Source: Pelodera strongyloides | Lineage: Eukaryota > Nematoda > Chromadorea > Rhabditida > Rhabditidae | Assembly: GCA_036852015.1 (NCBI GenBank) | Contig: JAANDG010000452.1 | Coordinates: 57,748 to 121,747 of the forward strand | Reading direction: 5' to 3' | Length of the DNA: 64,000 bases | Part shown: positions 1 through 12,050 of the stretch, piece by piece | Numbering within the stretch: position 1 is the stretch's first letter | Layout of the letters: each line of letters begins with the position of its first letter | Position numbers and translations under genes: made by a program | The notes under the pieces: generated by a model | The model's input: the letters and a program-made list of their open reading frames with translations, nothing else | What the model was told of the DNA's origin: nothing | Database searches by the model: none

Positions 1-634
1 TTTCAGGAATACATTCAATACACGCAATAAATTTGGTCGGACAAGAACATCCATACCAAAACGGGAAATATAATGCGTAACAATCTTTGCAAAGGGGGTG
101 TTCATTAATCATAAATGGTTGACAAGGAATGGCTGTTCCACACATACAGTTCAGGTCAGTTATCTGCATGGGCAACATGTCATGGTTCCAGGGTGTTTGA
201 GGTTGATCATCACGCAAAGTGTGGCCGATTATTTGCATAAACTTATCTTCATACGTCGAAGTCGTTAACCAGGGGAAGTATTCGGGTGACCACCAGTTGT
301 ATCTGCCACATGAATAACACAAAACTTGTTGTATTTGACAGCGATATTGTTCTCTTTTTGTTGTGTCACATCCAGAACAATTCCCTGTCCTTACTTGCAA
401 ATCGATAAGGATCAATTGGTCACGGGGAGCGACGTTGGCAAATGTACATAATTTTGAAAGTAACGGAAATTGCTTTCGTTCATCTTGGTCCGAACAAGTA
501 CACTTCTTAGAGTGTGCACAAATACCACAGAATAGACTTCCGCAAGTGCATATCTTCACTTCATAAAATTTTCCGTCGATTATTGCCCGATCACACGTCT
601 GTTTACACCTGGAACAACACAGCTTGGCCGCCAT
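1..634 (-). CDS. Cysteine-rich (putative zinc-binding) protein, paralogue 1, cut by window edge
   Basis: An open frame runs from an ATG at 632-634 on the minus strand to base 1 without a stop, so the 3' part is off the window. The first ~47 residues carry a dense cysteine pattern: Cys 6, 7, 10, 14, 29, 31, 36, 39, 45 and 47, with the run ICTCGSLFCGICAHS. Further CxxC pairs follow. It is clearly homologous to the gene at 4586-5581 (shared EVKICTCGSL, LIDLQV, CIPE). The start follows a TTTCAG site 16 bases upstream, a likely spliced-leader acceptor. The cysteine spacing suggests zinc binding, but I do not recognise the family and propose no function. The two copies point to tandem duplication. 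Confidence 0.75.
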   Translation of the reverse strand, partial: MAAKLCCSRCKQTCDRAIIDGKFYEVKICTCGSLFCGICAHSKKCTCSDQDERKQFPLLSKLCTFANVAPRDQLILIDLQVRTGNCSGCDTTKREQYRCQIQQVLCYSCGRYNWWSPEYFPWLTTSTYEDKFMQIIGHTLRDDQPQTPWNHDMLPMQITDLNCMCGTAIPCQPFMINEHPLCKDCYALYFPFWYGCSCPTKFIACIECIPE

Positions 635-1149
635 TTTACTTTCTGTCTCCTGAAACATAATTGAAGTCTCTGTTCATAATGAAAGCAAATATAAGGGAAA
701 CGATTAATGAGAGGAGGGTCCTGTCAAATCACAAGCGGTGCTATACAAATGAGGAAACTATAAACCAAGGCACTATGTATTGCACATAGCTTTGGATGGA
801 AATTAACATAGAGACCAGGATCTTACGATTAGTAAAAATAAAAATAAAAGTTTTTTTGCGAGCAAAAGTATGACTACCATCGGCATGGGTGAGGGCTTCT
901 GGTTAGATCTCAACGAGTTCTGGGTGTGTTTTGCCATAAAATTTCTCAATTCATGGTCCTTTGAATAGAAAAACTGGGCCTGATCTATAAATTCGACGTG
1001 GGCTAACAATTTTTGAATATTTGTCAAAGACTTTTTATGGAAAAATCCCTTTTTCTTTTATTAAAAAACGCTTCCATATTCGAAATAAGAAAAAACAAAG
1101 CGAAACTTGTGTTACATAATATGGTAACTTTCTACCATTTCTACGATAT

Positions 1150-1279
1150 TGTGTAATTAGAGTGTAGTGTAGAAGAATAATATAATACAACATTCAAGTA
1201 CATCTCAATGCGGGTCAGCTGGTGGCTGTTGCTGTGAGCAGACCAGCTCACTAGGTAGGCGGTTGCTCTCTCCTCAACA

Positions 1280-1314
<35 letters not shown>

Positions 1315-1600
1315 GAGAGGGAGAGAGAGAGAGGGAGAGAGAGAGAGAGAGAGGGAGAGACAGAGAGATAGAGAAAGATAGAGAGAGAGTGAGAGATAGG
1401 CGAGGAAGAGAGAGAGAGAGAGAGAGACTGAGAGAGACTGAGTGAGAGTGACAGAAATAGGCGAGGGAGGCAGAGACAGAGGTAGGGGAGGGAGGGGTAG
1501 GTACAGCATCCGCATAGTGAGAGAGATATGAAAACCGTCCGACTAGATAGGGTGTCTACTCTAATCGGCCTGCCTGCAACTGTGCAACAGATGCTGCTAC
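1150..1600. repeat. Dispersed repeat with internal (GA)n tract
   Basis: A GA-rich tract at about 1280-1450 is flanked by unique-looking sequence. The right flank (GCATCCGCATAGTGAGAGAG, then CCGTCCGACTAG and TCGGCCTGCCTGC) recurs at 34150-34238 (GCATCCACCTAGTGAGAGAG, CCGTCCGACTAG, GTCGGCCTGCCTGC). The GA tract is long here and short there, so this is a mobile repeat family with a variable internal microsatellite, not a simple microsatellite. Length and ends are approximate. Confidence 0.6.
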
Positions 1601-2315
1601 TAAGATGCATTTGTTTTACACCCTCCAAATTCCAAGCTTTACTTGTACAGTTTCGGTGATGCACTGAAAAAGTACGCTGTATGTATGAAAATATGAAACG
1701 AGATAAATGACAAATTTATTAGAGAGAAACAGTTGGCTTGTCCGTTTTGCTTAGAGTGGTTAGTGAGTAGTTGATTATTATTCCTCGGTTAATTTTCATA
1801 TCTCCAGTGACTTCTGATCGGAAAGCAATTGCTCATAGAGGGGTTTCTATCAAAGACGGATGTGCAGGCGTTTCAGGCGCGGACTTTTCTGGAAGAACAA
1901 TAAAATAATATTTTGTTTATATGACAAGATGGCTTCGTTAAGTTTTGTTTGTTCAAAATGTGGCAACAGGAAACGAAAAAATATATACTAAAAATGCAGA
2001 CTAAATGTTGAATTAACGTAAGGAAAAGAAGCATATGGTAAATTATGTAAGGATGTGATAGTTGGAGTCATTAAATAAGGGTTTCATACTTATACTAGGA
2101 GAAAAATATTCCTAGGAATAAAAAATCCTAATAACTGCATATAATCCCACCTTGCCCTTGTTTATCTTCAGCTAGCGCATTCGTAAGGTCGTCACAGAAA
2201 CAGTCAATCGCTTCGTGCAACTAAAAATTGAAATAAAGAATTTGCGCGGATTCATTTATTTTGTAGATTACGGTAATCTGATATTTTGTGCATGATGTGT
2301 ATGGTATTAGTGCTT

Positions 2316-2459
2316 TGTGCCTTGTGCCAGGCCAAGTGAGACAATATAGATTTTTCTTTATTACATAATTCAAAAATAAACCTAATGTGTGCCTTGTGCC
2401 AGGCCAAGTGAGACAATATAGATTTTTCTTTATTACATAATTCTAAAATAAACCTATTG
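2316..2459. repeat. Two-copy tandem repeat, 72-bp unit
   Basis: Units 2316-2387 and 2388-2459 both begin TGTGCCTTGTGCCAGGCC and differ at only a few bases near their ends. No gene is associated. Confidence 0.85.
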
Positions 2460-3960
2460 CCGTGACATACACTGACAAAACTTGCAAGGCGCGGAAGAAC
2501 GGCGAGTTGTCCACTGGCAAATGTGCACGCCACTTTTTTCCAAGCATAATGCTCACCCGCCGCAACTTGACTCAATGTAATTACTGGGCTACGGTATTAG
2601 GTAGTTCAATACAGAACTCACCCTCCTTGTACTGTTCATCGTATCCTTGAAGTGCCTTTCAATAGTTGAGGTGTTTGCCCTTTCCAACAGAGTGTGGATC
2701 CTGTGGTTATCCTCACTGTTCATCATTGCATCTTCGAATGTAGCTCCAAGAACGCTGCACAGTTTCTTGAAGGTCTTTTCACTCTAGAAACACTTTTTTT
2801 TGTTGTGGAACCTTTTCGGTGCTTTAAAGGGAATGTCAAGCCGGTTTTTCATGTTGGGCTCAAAAGAAAGCTTATGTTTTGAAGGTAAGGAAAGTGAAAA
2901 TAAAAATAAACAAAAGCTTTCATATAAGAAGAAAAACAATTTCAAACCCCTTCAAAAAACTTCGATATGGGATTCTGGTCAGTGTAAACTACGGTAGCTG
3001 TGACAGCGTGTTGTAGAATATCTGTGAATCAGGCTTGACATTCGCTTTAAAGCTAGGGACCCTCGTCAGAAAAAATTATATTCATTTAACTTTTGAAAGC
3101 AGAATCGGAGCTGCACATCGTACCGCATAGTTTCCCTTGCCCCCGCTGCCCCATTTTCTGTGCGGCGATTGCGCCAAATTTCGCGTTCCAAGGATAAATT
3201 ATATACTAATCAGAATATTCACCTTTTGGTTTAATTCCATAGCCTGTGTTGACCATTGGCTGAGTTTTTGCAGAGTGAGCTCCGCTCGAGTACTGACAGT
3301 GCTGACGGTCGCTATCTTAAATTATACATCGTTTTTTTTCCATAGAAACAGGAACCAATCATTGAAAGCGTGTATAACACCCGGTTTGTGAAATGTGTGC
3401 TGTACATTGCCATATTCATAAATTTTATGCAAAGTTAGCTCTGTTCGGGGCGATTTTTACCATACATTGGGAGTGCAGTTTTCCAACAAATACTTCGTAA
3501 ACCGGCTGTCAAATCACTTTAATGACTAAAGGACTACGTAAAAAAAACCATATCATTACCGTTTCAACCGTGTCCAGAATCTCATGTCCCCAATGGTTAC
3601 GCGTTGTGCAAAGACCGCACACTCCGTACACACAACAAGTATTGCAAACGAAAACATTCGATATATCATCCTCACGTCCACACTGGCAACTGAAAATATG
3701 CTTTGAACGAAGAGACTATCTAAAGTAAAAAGACAATGCAAAGACATGAGCAACTACTATGAGGCGCACTTGAACCCTTGAACGCTTGAACCGACCTGGT
3801 CTTGTTTTTTTTAATTGTCTTCCATAATTTTTGTTTTAACTCTGTATGGCCTTGTTTTTTTAACAATATGGAACGCACGCTCGCGCACCCTAGCCTAAGC
3901 GGACACTCTTTTGAGCGATGGCGGAGACTTTCAGCAGGGAACTATAAATTAAATTATTTG

Positions 3961-4041
3961 GGTGTGTGTGTGTGTGTGTGTATGTGCGTGTGGGTGTGTG
4001 GGTGTGTGGGTGTGTGGGTGTGTGGGTGTGTGTGTGGTGTG
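3961..4041. repeat. GT-rich microsatellite
   Basis: Alternating GT with GGGTGT interruptions, in intergenic DNA. Confidence 0.9.
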
Positions 4042-4585
4042 CCAAGTTCTTAGGAAAATCATTTTCTGTAAAGAAGTAAGTCGCCAATTGTAAGTTGTTG
4101 CTTTTTTTACTGAAAATTCACTCCGATTATTTTAGAAAAACTCACGCGATCCACTTGTGAGTAACTGGTGTTGATATATCCACCGTTGACAACTTCGAAG
4201 CAAGGTTCCTTGCGTCACGGTCTCTAATGGATTTGGGCGTAGACGTAGTGAGGCTCACTATGGAATCATACTGATCACTGAAAATGTTATTCTTTACGAA
4301 AATATTCTACTATTAAAGGAACATAAAATTGCCCTATGAAATGGAGAAATAACTAGTTGCTTTACCTAAAATGCAAGTCAATTGTGTTGTAGTGCTAGGT
4401 TAACGATACGTCAGCGAGCCTAATGAAACAAATCATAGCTATGTATGCACGTTGTGTTAGGGGAAACGCAAAACGTTTGTTTCACGCGGATGACGCGGGA
4501 TCGGTCCCGCTCTGTGGCGATTTTTAACAGACATTGTCCCCTCGTAGCTAGGCTAATTGTAGGAGGGGAAAAACAAATTTAAAAC

Positions 4586-5581
4586 TCACTCGTCCCGTAT
4601 CGTAGTCAAATTTCCCAGTGTACCCGAATCCGTCAGCGTTGTCAGCATGGCATTAAGCTGTTCTAAATCGCTTGCAAAAGTTGAGCTTGTAGGAGAATCC
4701 ATTCTAGGTACACTTGGAAGTGGTCTGCTTGTGCCGCTGGAACTAGGCAACATGTCGATATCTCCATTTTTGAAGAAAGACTGAAGTGTTCCCTTGGTAA
4801 GACCGTCGGAAGATGCAGCATTTAGATCATTAAGAATATGTGCATGACGATCACATCCAATTGCCTTCACCCACTTTTTAAATGTCAGTAGATGTAGCTG
4901 ATTTTCAGGAATACATCCAATACATTCAATAAATTTGCATAGACAGGCACATCGTGCTGAGGCCGGGAGATACTTATAGATAGGATTTGTACCGCACTCG
5001 TAGCAAAAGGGCGCTCCGTTCAGAATGAATGGACGGCTTGAGTTATTGTTCTTCGCGCAAATATCCTGACCGCAAGACTCGCATCGTAGATCGACAATGT
5101 TGACCGGTAGCTTGCCCCTGAGTTCGGTACGCTGGACTCTGGTTCTCGGTGTAGCGCTGGTATACAGAGATTGCATATACTCTAGAAACAGACGCTCGGT
5201 GACCGTTGTCGTAGGCCACATTTTACCGTGGTTTTGCGGGGGCGAGAGGCAGAAAAAGCACAGTACTTGCTGTATTTCGCTACGGTATATCAATTTGCAT
5301 TTGTCATTGCTTATATCACATCCATTACATTTCACATCCAGGCAGACTTGCAAATCAATAAGTCCCAATTCGTCCCTGGGCGCGTTAATTGCAAACGTGA
5401 GCATTTTTGAGAATAACGGGAATTCTAGCCATTGTTCAACGGGCGAGCAATTACACTTATTAGAATGTGCGCAAAAGCCGCAATACAGACTTCCGCAAGT
5501 ACAGATTTTCACTTCGTAGTACATTCCGTTGATTATTGTCCGTTCACATTTTTGTCCACAATGATCACATACTAGCAACAT
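4586..5581 (-). CDS. Cysteine-rich (putative zinc-binding) protein, paralogue 2
   Basis: A single open exon of 331 codons from the ATG at 5581. The start is chosen because a TTTTTCAG acceptor lies 14 bases upstream and the N-terminus matches the paralogue at 1-634. Cys 5, 8, 12, 27, 29, 34, 37, 43 and 45 form a compact N-terminal array. A second block (about 80-115) has CNGC and CFFC; a third (about 165-225) has CESC, CYEC, CACLC and CIGC. The C-terminal third is serine-rich and polar. No signal peptide or membrane segment is visible. The TGA stop overlaps a good splice donor (GA, then GTGAGT), so the last residues could instead be spliced to a downstream exon I could not find. Several bound zinc ions are likely; family and function are not recognised. 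Confidence 0.75.
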   Translation of the reverse strand: MLLVCDHCGQKCERTIINGMYYEVKICTCGSLYCGFCAHSNKCNCSPVEQWLEFPLFSKMLTFAINAPRDELGLIDLQVCLDVKCNGCDISNDKCKLIYRSEIQQVLCFFCLSPPQNHGKMWPTTTVTERLFLEYMQSLYTSATPRTRVQRTELRGKLPVNIVDLRCESCGQDICAKNNNSSRPFILNGAPFCYECGTNPIYKYLPASARCACLCKFIECIGCIPENQLHLLTFKKWVKAIGCDRHAHILNDLNAASSDGLTKGTLQSFFKNGDIDMLPSSSGTSRPLPSVPRMDSPTSSTFASDLEQLNAMLTTLTDSGTLGNLTTIRDE

Positions 5582-6580
5582 TTTCTAGCAAGTTCCTGAA
5601 AAATTGTGGAAATTTATGGGTACAAAAAATTTGGCGCGTGCGGCGCACACATGGCCTACTTTTATCGCCGCCAATCTTCCGGCGAAAGGCTGAACAAAAA
5701 TCGGTTAGCCGATGATGTGCCGGGAACGCGCTACTGGTGAGCGTAAAAAAACAAGAACAAGAATGAAAGTAAACGGTGAATTGTAACGAGAAATAAGGGA
5801 ATATATGTGGTAACAACGGAAATGAACTCAGTGAAATGCGCTAAAATTAGGTAAGACTGCATCCAGAAAGAACAGTTCAGATTATGGCTGAGCCTTATTT
5901 TGGAGCATATATTTGAAATAAATGTTTCTTATGTGATGAAAATCAGAAAAACGAACAAAGTGTTTGTTATGTCAAAATATAAGGGGACGAATCAACGAGC
6001 TGGTGTTCTATTAGTGTAGAAAGATCTTGACCTAAACCGGGGATAACTGCCCCGTAATAATTTATTCTGTTTTGCGAGGGCGTAAGTATGTGATGTGAGT
6101 TTGCCTGTTTGCCTTTGGCAGTGGTCACCTGCATCCTAGCCTATATATGCACTGTAGCATCTGCCGTATTCGTCTACTATAATGGAGAACATTACCTCTC
6201 TCACTACTTCTTTTTCGCTCTTTATCTCTCGCTCCCTCCCTCTCGTTCCCTCTATGTCGCTCCCTCTTGCTCGCTCTCACTCTCTTTCTCTCCCTCTTTC
6301 TATCTGTCGCCTTCCCTGTCATTGTCATTGTCGAAGTGGACGATCCACGCCTATTACAAATTGATTAATGGCATTGATATACAGTTTCTTTCATATGCAT
6401 GAATCATACTTCCAGCGGAAAACATCTTTATTAACAGAAATATTTCGTAATCATAGTTTATATATGGATGTTTAGAATGATTTGCAGCTTCTTAATATCA
6501 TATACATGACTCATACTTGCGGTGTGGCAACATCTTTATTAACTTTCGACAAGTATAGTTTATATATCATATATGGATGT
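5582..6580. other. Intergenic region
   Basis: No gene recognised. A CT-rich low-complexity tract lies at about 6195-6310; open frames over it are artefacts. The right part is the 3' flank of the CHK-like gene ending at 6581. Confidence 0.6.
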
Positions 6581-9500
6581 TTAGAGCCATTTGTTGAGGT
6601 AGTCGGCAGCTTCGTGTAGCATTCCACACAGTTTATTGTAGAGCACCTTTTTGGCCGTCTCGTTGTCTAAAATATGCAAGACAAACTTTGGAGTAAACTT
6701 TTTTTGCCATTCGTGTACTGACAATGTAATGTGCAGGAGCAAAGTAGACTAATACTAAAGCGGAATAACAGCCGGTTTTGAAAAACTGTGTTGGTCAACT
6801 GCATTGGAGTCATTTAAAGCTGCACACCACCCGTTTATGAAACGTACGTTGAACCCCATGCGTTGTATGCAAATTGTGCATCATTCCATACTTATGTAGA
6901 CGGTAGACACTGTCCAAAGGAGAACAATGGAAGTGCACTTGTGTAGTATACATTTCAGAACCGCGTTTCATTGATTAATTGAATATATTTACGATCTACC
7001 TGCAGCACTTGCAATAAGAACATCGGTCATTTGGAGTGAGAATGGTACAAATGGTACGAAGACAAATGGAACCAGCTTCTCGTAGCCCTCGATTAGCTGG
7101 AAAGGTATGAGTTGAAAGCTTTAAAGGGATCAGCTCACCTTAAATTGTGTCTGTTTTTTGTTTCTTTATTTTCTATAAGGGATAGTAAAAATTTGGAATA
7201 TAAAAATTTGTGTTGAATTTCAATACTCACGAAGATATTGGGTGATAAAGTGGTGGATTGATCGGGCCGACATGCAAAAAGGGCAATTGTCCTGCCTTGT
7301 TTTTATAGGATAATTGTCCTTTTTGCATTTCGGCCCGATCAATCCACCACTTTATCACCCAATATCTTCGTGAGTATTGAAATTGAACACTACTTTTTAT
7401 ATTCCAAATTTTTAGTAACCCTTATAGAAAATAAAGAAACAAAAAAAAAACAGACACAATTTAAGGTGAGCTGATCCCTTTAAAGTCTCCCGATCTTCCT
7501 TTTTGGGTCTTGCTGATGTTCCAGCACTTGTTTGATTCTTACGCTGGCACGGTCTTGCTATTTCACAGCATACGCAATTTAGTAACATATTGTACACAGG
7601 TACACCTCGGAGTTTTACAAATTTTTATTGATCGCTGATATAAAACAGCTCAACCATATGTTTCACGTGTCTTACCTGTTCCTTTGTGAAAGGAGGCGTA
7701 GCACCATGTGCGGAAGCAAAAGCTTCGAAATACTTGTCAAAGTAGATTGATAGACTGAAACTATTTTTACTTTATAAATTAAGAAAGTGACATTTTTTTT
7801 AATAGTTTTTGACACTACATAGAAGCATTTGATGGTGAGTGCGAATCTGTGTGCTTTTTCCCCTAAAATTTAAAATGAAAGTGATTTTAGACACTCGAAG
7901 TGCATACACATTCTATATCCTAGGCATACGAAGGCATAACTACATCTAAAGGAAGTCCGGACAGCTTTGAGAAGTTTATAAGTTTATTAGCTCTCGCTAA
8001 ACTAATAACTGACCTACTCTTTCGATTTTGTTTCCCGTGTCGTAGCCAGTCCCAAGAATCTAACAAAGTCTTCAATTAGAGAGCCAACGCGAGCCATCTA
8101 AAAGATATGGAGTTTTTCTCCGCTCTTTAGTAAGTAATTTTTGGTATGAAATAATCTTTTTTTTTACTGATTTTTCCTTTTTGAAGGTTCCTTCCAATTG
8201 TTCAAGAACCTTTACAACCTCCCAATAGACCATAACACATATATCTAAACTTTGTCGATTTGTAGAATAGTAGAATGATACGTTTCAGCACATACTGAAG
8301 AAACTGACGAATTTCACATGCTCATTCATCATCAGTCTGCCTCGTTCTATTATTAGCACCATAATACCAACGAATAGAAGCTGCACAAAACAAAGTATTG
8401 ATTACCTGCCAATCAATGAGACCCACAAGTTTCTCGCTACCGTCTGCATTCGTTGCCCAGAGCATGTTACCCGGGTAGAAATCGCCATGGCACAATACCG
8501 TAGTATGGCCTGAATTGTAAGATTCAAAACTATGATTTTGGCGGTGTGTAAAATGCTTGAAAAAAGATGCTACGACCGAGACCTGACAAAAAATTGAGTG
8601 ATTAACCACACCTTCAATGACAAAAAAGCCTTTCTAGAAATCACAGTTCCTTCTATAAAAATTGGTCACTTACAGTTCTCCTCCTTAATCTTCTGATAAT
8701 TTACCATAGTTATAATGTCCAGTTTTCCCATAACTATGTCCACTTGTTCCTTGCAATCGGGAAGCTCTTCGAAAACTTTTGGCATGCCAGCACGGACGGC
8801 CTAAAAGCGAACTGTTATGCGAAGTAAGACATCCACGTTTTATATGTTATGCATTTGAACAAAGAGTTATATATCTTCTTGTTCTATAAAGGAGAAGAAT
8901 TGGACGGATTCGGCAACGAAATGTAGAATATCCAGCGGGTATAAAAGGAGACTCTGAGGTCAGAGTTGAGCAAACCAAAAGGGTACGCCATTGCTTTTTC
9001 TACGTTTCACGCGTTTGGTTTTCGCAAGTCTTCAAAATAAGCGCAGTCGAGTCATATCATATGAATTTTGGAAGATACGTTTTATGCGTTTCATATATGT
9101 ATACTCAATTTTTCGTAATATCTCTATCTCCTGTGTATAGCAGTCTGATACGTGTGTTAGCGAAGGGTTGTGTAACCTAAAGTAGTAAACCCAAACTATG
9201 TTAGCGCTATCGCGCTAACAAAGGATGAAGAAACGCTTACTTCGTGATCGAACATCTTCGACGAAAGGAACGTGTGGTTGAACTGATGGAGTGTATCTTC
9301 ATGCTTGAGGGCTTAACAATAAAAGATTAGGGCGACAATGGCAGATAGAGCCCTGTTTTTTCTTAGGATAATGAAAACTAATAATCTAGTTATTGAACCA
9401 AGCTGCTGTTCGGATGCCTCCTCTGCGATAATAAGACGAATATTGGATAGAAACACTCACACAAAGCATGGAACTTTGCAATTGCTTCAAACGCTTGGAT

Positions 9501-10985
9501 TGCTTCGGAACTGCCAATTGTTTCATAAATTCCATTGCGATGGATGATATTCTTGACGTACTCGATAGTGATGTATCCTGAGGCTTTATACTTTTACATT
9601 CATAATTTGGGGACGGTAATGTACATATACTTGCCACATACCGTAATAAGACTAGTAAGAAGTCAAACTGCCGCCCCTTTGTTATTTTCACTACTTTAAA
9701 GGGAGGGGCAAGATACTTGCACTACTTTTCTAAACTTTTCGAGGGATCCGGGTTTGCTCATACAATAAACGGGCGTATAATTTTTTACTAATTGTAAGAA
9801 AGAAATACGAAATGTATACCTCCATCTAGTCCATCTACTCCCCACGCCCTTCCACAGTAAAAAGTCGGGATTCCTAGTTCTTTTTGATTAACTTTCCAAC
9901 CTCCTTCAGAGTACGATAGAAAAGAAGTTGATTGTTATGCATCTGGAAGAATTGATAATTATGCTAGTTGCTAGGTTTCATTTTTTTTGACCTCAATTAG
10001 TTATTTGCTATTTTCAGCCGCAGAAAATGTTGAAACTTTACTTATCATCGGTTGCTCATGGTGTTAGAATAGTCAGTGCAATAAAAATCAAGGGTCATCT
10101 ATTGAATATTTACATGTTACTAAGATCAATAATAAATAACGGTTACATACACTATTGTTTTAAGCATGCACCAACAGACTTACCTAGAATGCCTAGCTTC
10201 AACAAACTAACCCTGACAGTGTTCTTGGCTAATTTCGCCTCGTTTTCTGCCTGATTTTCTTCTTTTGGCATTTGTGCATTGAGAACCTTTATCTAAATAA
10301 TATTGGTTATATTTATAACTTTGTTAGATTTATGTACTGCATTGTATTAATGTATAACCAGCCACTTGAAACAGTTCAAATCATTATACGGCAATTAAAA
10401 ATAAAAAGACCGAACCATAAGTAGAGCGTTACGAAACAATAATAAAGACATATCAGGCACAACACAAAAAACGAAAACTTATTCTCTTCACCTGCCGTAG
10501 GAACACGATTTTAGATCGAAAGCTCTTGATTTTTGAAATCAATTTCAAACCTGGGCGGCCCCTGTGATTTTCAGTGCCACAGAAGTTGGCAGGTTCACGC
10601 AAGGTTCGTTCCAGTCCAGAGTGACTGCGACCATCCTGGACACATAACCCTAAAATAAAAATATACAAGTTGTAATATTCAATATTTATCTTCCGGAGGT
10701 TTCGATTTAGCAAGATCACGCAATAAGTACAGTAGAAACGTTGTGAAAAATGTAAAAAACGGACGATGTAAAAATCCGCATTCGCAACTAGCAATTGAGT
10801 TCGTATTTTGATTAATAGGATCTATTATAATAACCCACATTTCCCTGTCCTATCAGTTCGGCCTTTTTATTTTCTCCAAATTTGGCCGTGGAATTCAATG
10901 CCTTTTGCATGTCCTTCTGCACTATTGTCCATGTTATTGGGGTGTCCAGGATGAAATCCGAACCAAGAGTTGAACAATCTGCCAT
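6581..10985 (-). pseudogene. CHK kinase-like gene A, 12 exons, one-base frameshift in exon 4
   Basis: Exons on minus: 10985-10839, 10649-10551, 10292-10212, 9942-9820, 9577-9461, 9311-9241, 8800-8674, 8509-8406, 8097-8018, 7754-7676, 7096-7000, 6666-6581. With one base restored the product would be about 403 aa, the size of its two paralogues. The phosphotransferase-like motif CHGDFYPGN (about 262-270) and LIDWQ identify the CHK/DUF1679-type family of nematodes, related to choline and aminoglycoside kinases; substrates of most members are unknown. The fault is in exon 4: 123 nt against 124 in gene B. One base is missing near 9895-9910 and translation would reach a TAG near 9875. All other exons and splice sites look intact, so this is either a young pseudogene or a base-call error. 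A TTTTTCCAG acceptor lies 2 bases before the ATG. Confidence 0.8.
7119..7486. repeat. Palindromic foldback element, TTTAAAGG type
   Basis: The left arm CTTTAAAGGGATCAGCTCAC is matched by its reverse complement at the right end, with near-perfect complementarity through the interior, including a GGGCAATTGTCC core. It lies in intron 10 of CHK-like gene A. The ends resemble palindromic TTTAAA DNA repeats known from C. elegans; that family assignment is inference. Confidence 0.85.
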
Positions 10986-11065
10986 TACTGGAAAAATGCA
11001 TATATGTATATATATATACCAGTCGGCTACAGCCGCCTGAGGCGTCTTTCCAATATTCGCTGATG

Positions 11066-11600
11066 GTCGCTATGTTTCACTGGGCTATATCTATAAGTAG
11101 AGGCAACTCTTTCTCGCAAGAATAGTTTCCTGGGGAAAGAACTTAGTTTCTGTTGACTATATTTCTCATAAAATTGCTGCAAATGCTCTCAATCTGGACA
11201 TCGAAAAAATGCAAAGCCTAAAAGCAGCTTAATATAGCGTGGCTGATACGCCGCAATGTTTATATGGGCTATATAAGTTAGAAACAAACATTTTATCCAA
11301 AGAGTCTCGCATCTTCTTTCTTTTGAAACCCACCCACAAACAGGGTTAGGAACTAGTTTCGTTGACCTATATTTCTCTTAAATTGTCTGCAACTTGCGGG
11401 ACTCTACAATATCGAAAAAAAATTCAATTAACAAAAGGCAGTGCCTGGATGAGACGTCGCAATGTTTCGCTGGGCTATATAAGTTAGAAGCAAACATTTG
11501 CCTGAAGGAAATGGATCACTTTTTTTTCCTTTTGAAACCTAAACCAATATCAAACACGGGGACAGAACTTAGTTTCTGTTGACCATATTCCTCCTAAATA
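11066..11600. repeat. Degenerate tandem repeat, unit about 185-207 bp
   Basis: The string GGGCTATATAAGTTAGAA recurs about 207 bases apart (near 11267 and 11473), with a weaker first copy near 11080. Each unit continues with AAACAAACATTT-like and TTCTTTTGAAACC-like blocks and an AACT-AGTTTC-GTTGAC block. About 2.6 copies. Confidence 0.7.
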
Positions 11601-11719
11601 AGGACCGGCGCCACGGGGAACTTCAAGTTGAGCACACATCGATGGCATTGACAGGGAATTATTAAAATTGCGAATATGCTTCTAGAATTGCATGGAACAG
11701 GGATATCGGCCTACTTGCC

Positions 11720-12050
11720 GCACAATCACTCGAAAGATACCCCGCAAGCATTCTGTATATGGCAGCCTTTGTAGCGTTCAATGGGCGTTCCGCAGTGGAG
11801 GTGCCCTGCAGTGGGGGTTCTTTGAACTCTATCGATCGGCATGTACTCCGCGCCCTTGGTGTACATGCAAACCTTTGTGTGGTGCTCATGTGAGCGCTCC
11901 ACAATGGCGTTGGACAGCAAGTGGATGTTCCTTGAACATTATCGCTCGGCCGATACCCCGCTTCCTTGGAGTATAATGCAACATTTTGTGTGGCATTAGT
12001 GTGAGCCATCCACAATGGCGTTGGTGAGTAAGTGAGTATATGCAGTCTAC
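11720..12050. repeat. Degenerate tandem repeat, unit about 110 bp
   Basis: ACAATGGCGTTGG recurs at 11901 and 12012, and the block around ATCGATCGGC / ATCGCTCGGC recurs at 11831 and 11941, giving a period near 110-111 bp. About three imperfect copies; a weaker echo may continue near 12210-12320. Confidence 0.65.

Larger units (their letters stand above)
635..4585. other. Intergenic region without a supported gene
   Basis: No convincing exons on either strand. It holds a dispersed repeat with a long GA tract (about 1150-1600), a 72-bp tandem duplication (2316-2459) and a GT-rich microsatellite (3961-4041). Open frames over the GA and GT tracts are low-complexity artefacts. The rest is AT-rich unique sequence in which I see nothing. 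Confidence 0.6.

Noticed and set aside
1141..1664. Long Ser/Leu- or Arg/Glu-rich open frames
   Set aside because: They are translations of a GA/CT microsatellite; no splice sites, no complexity.
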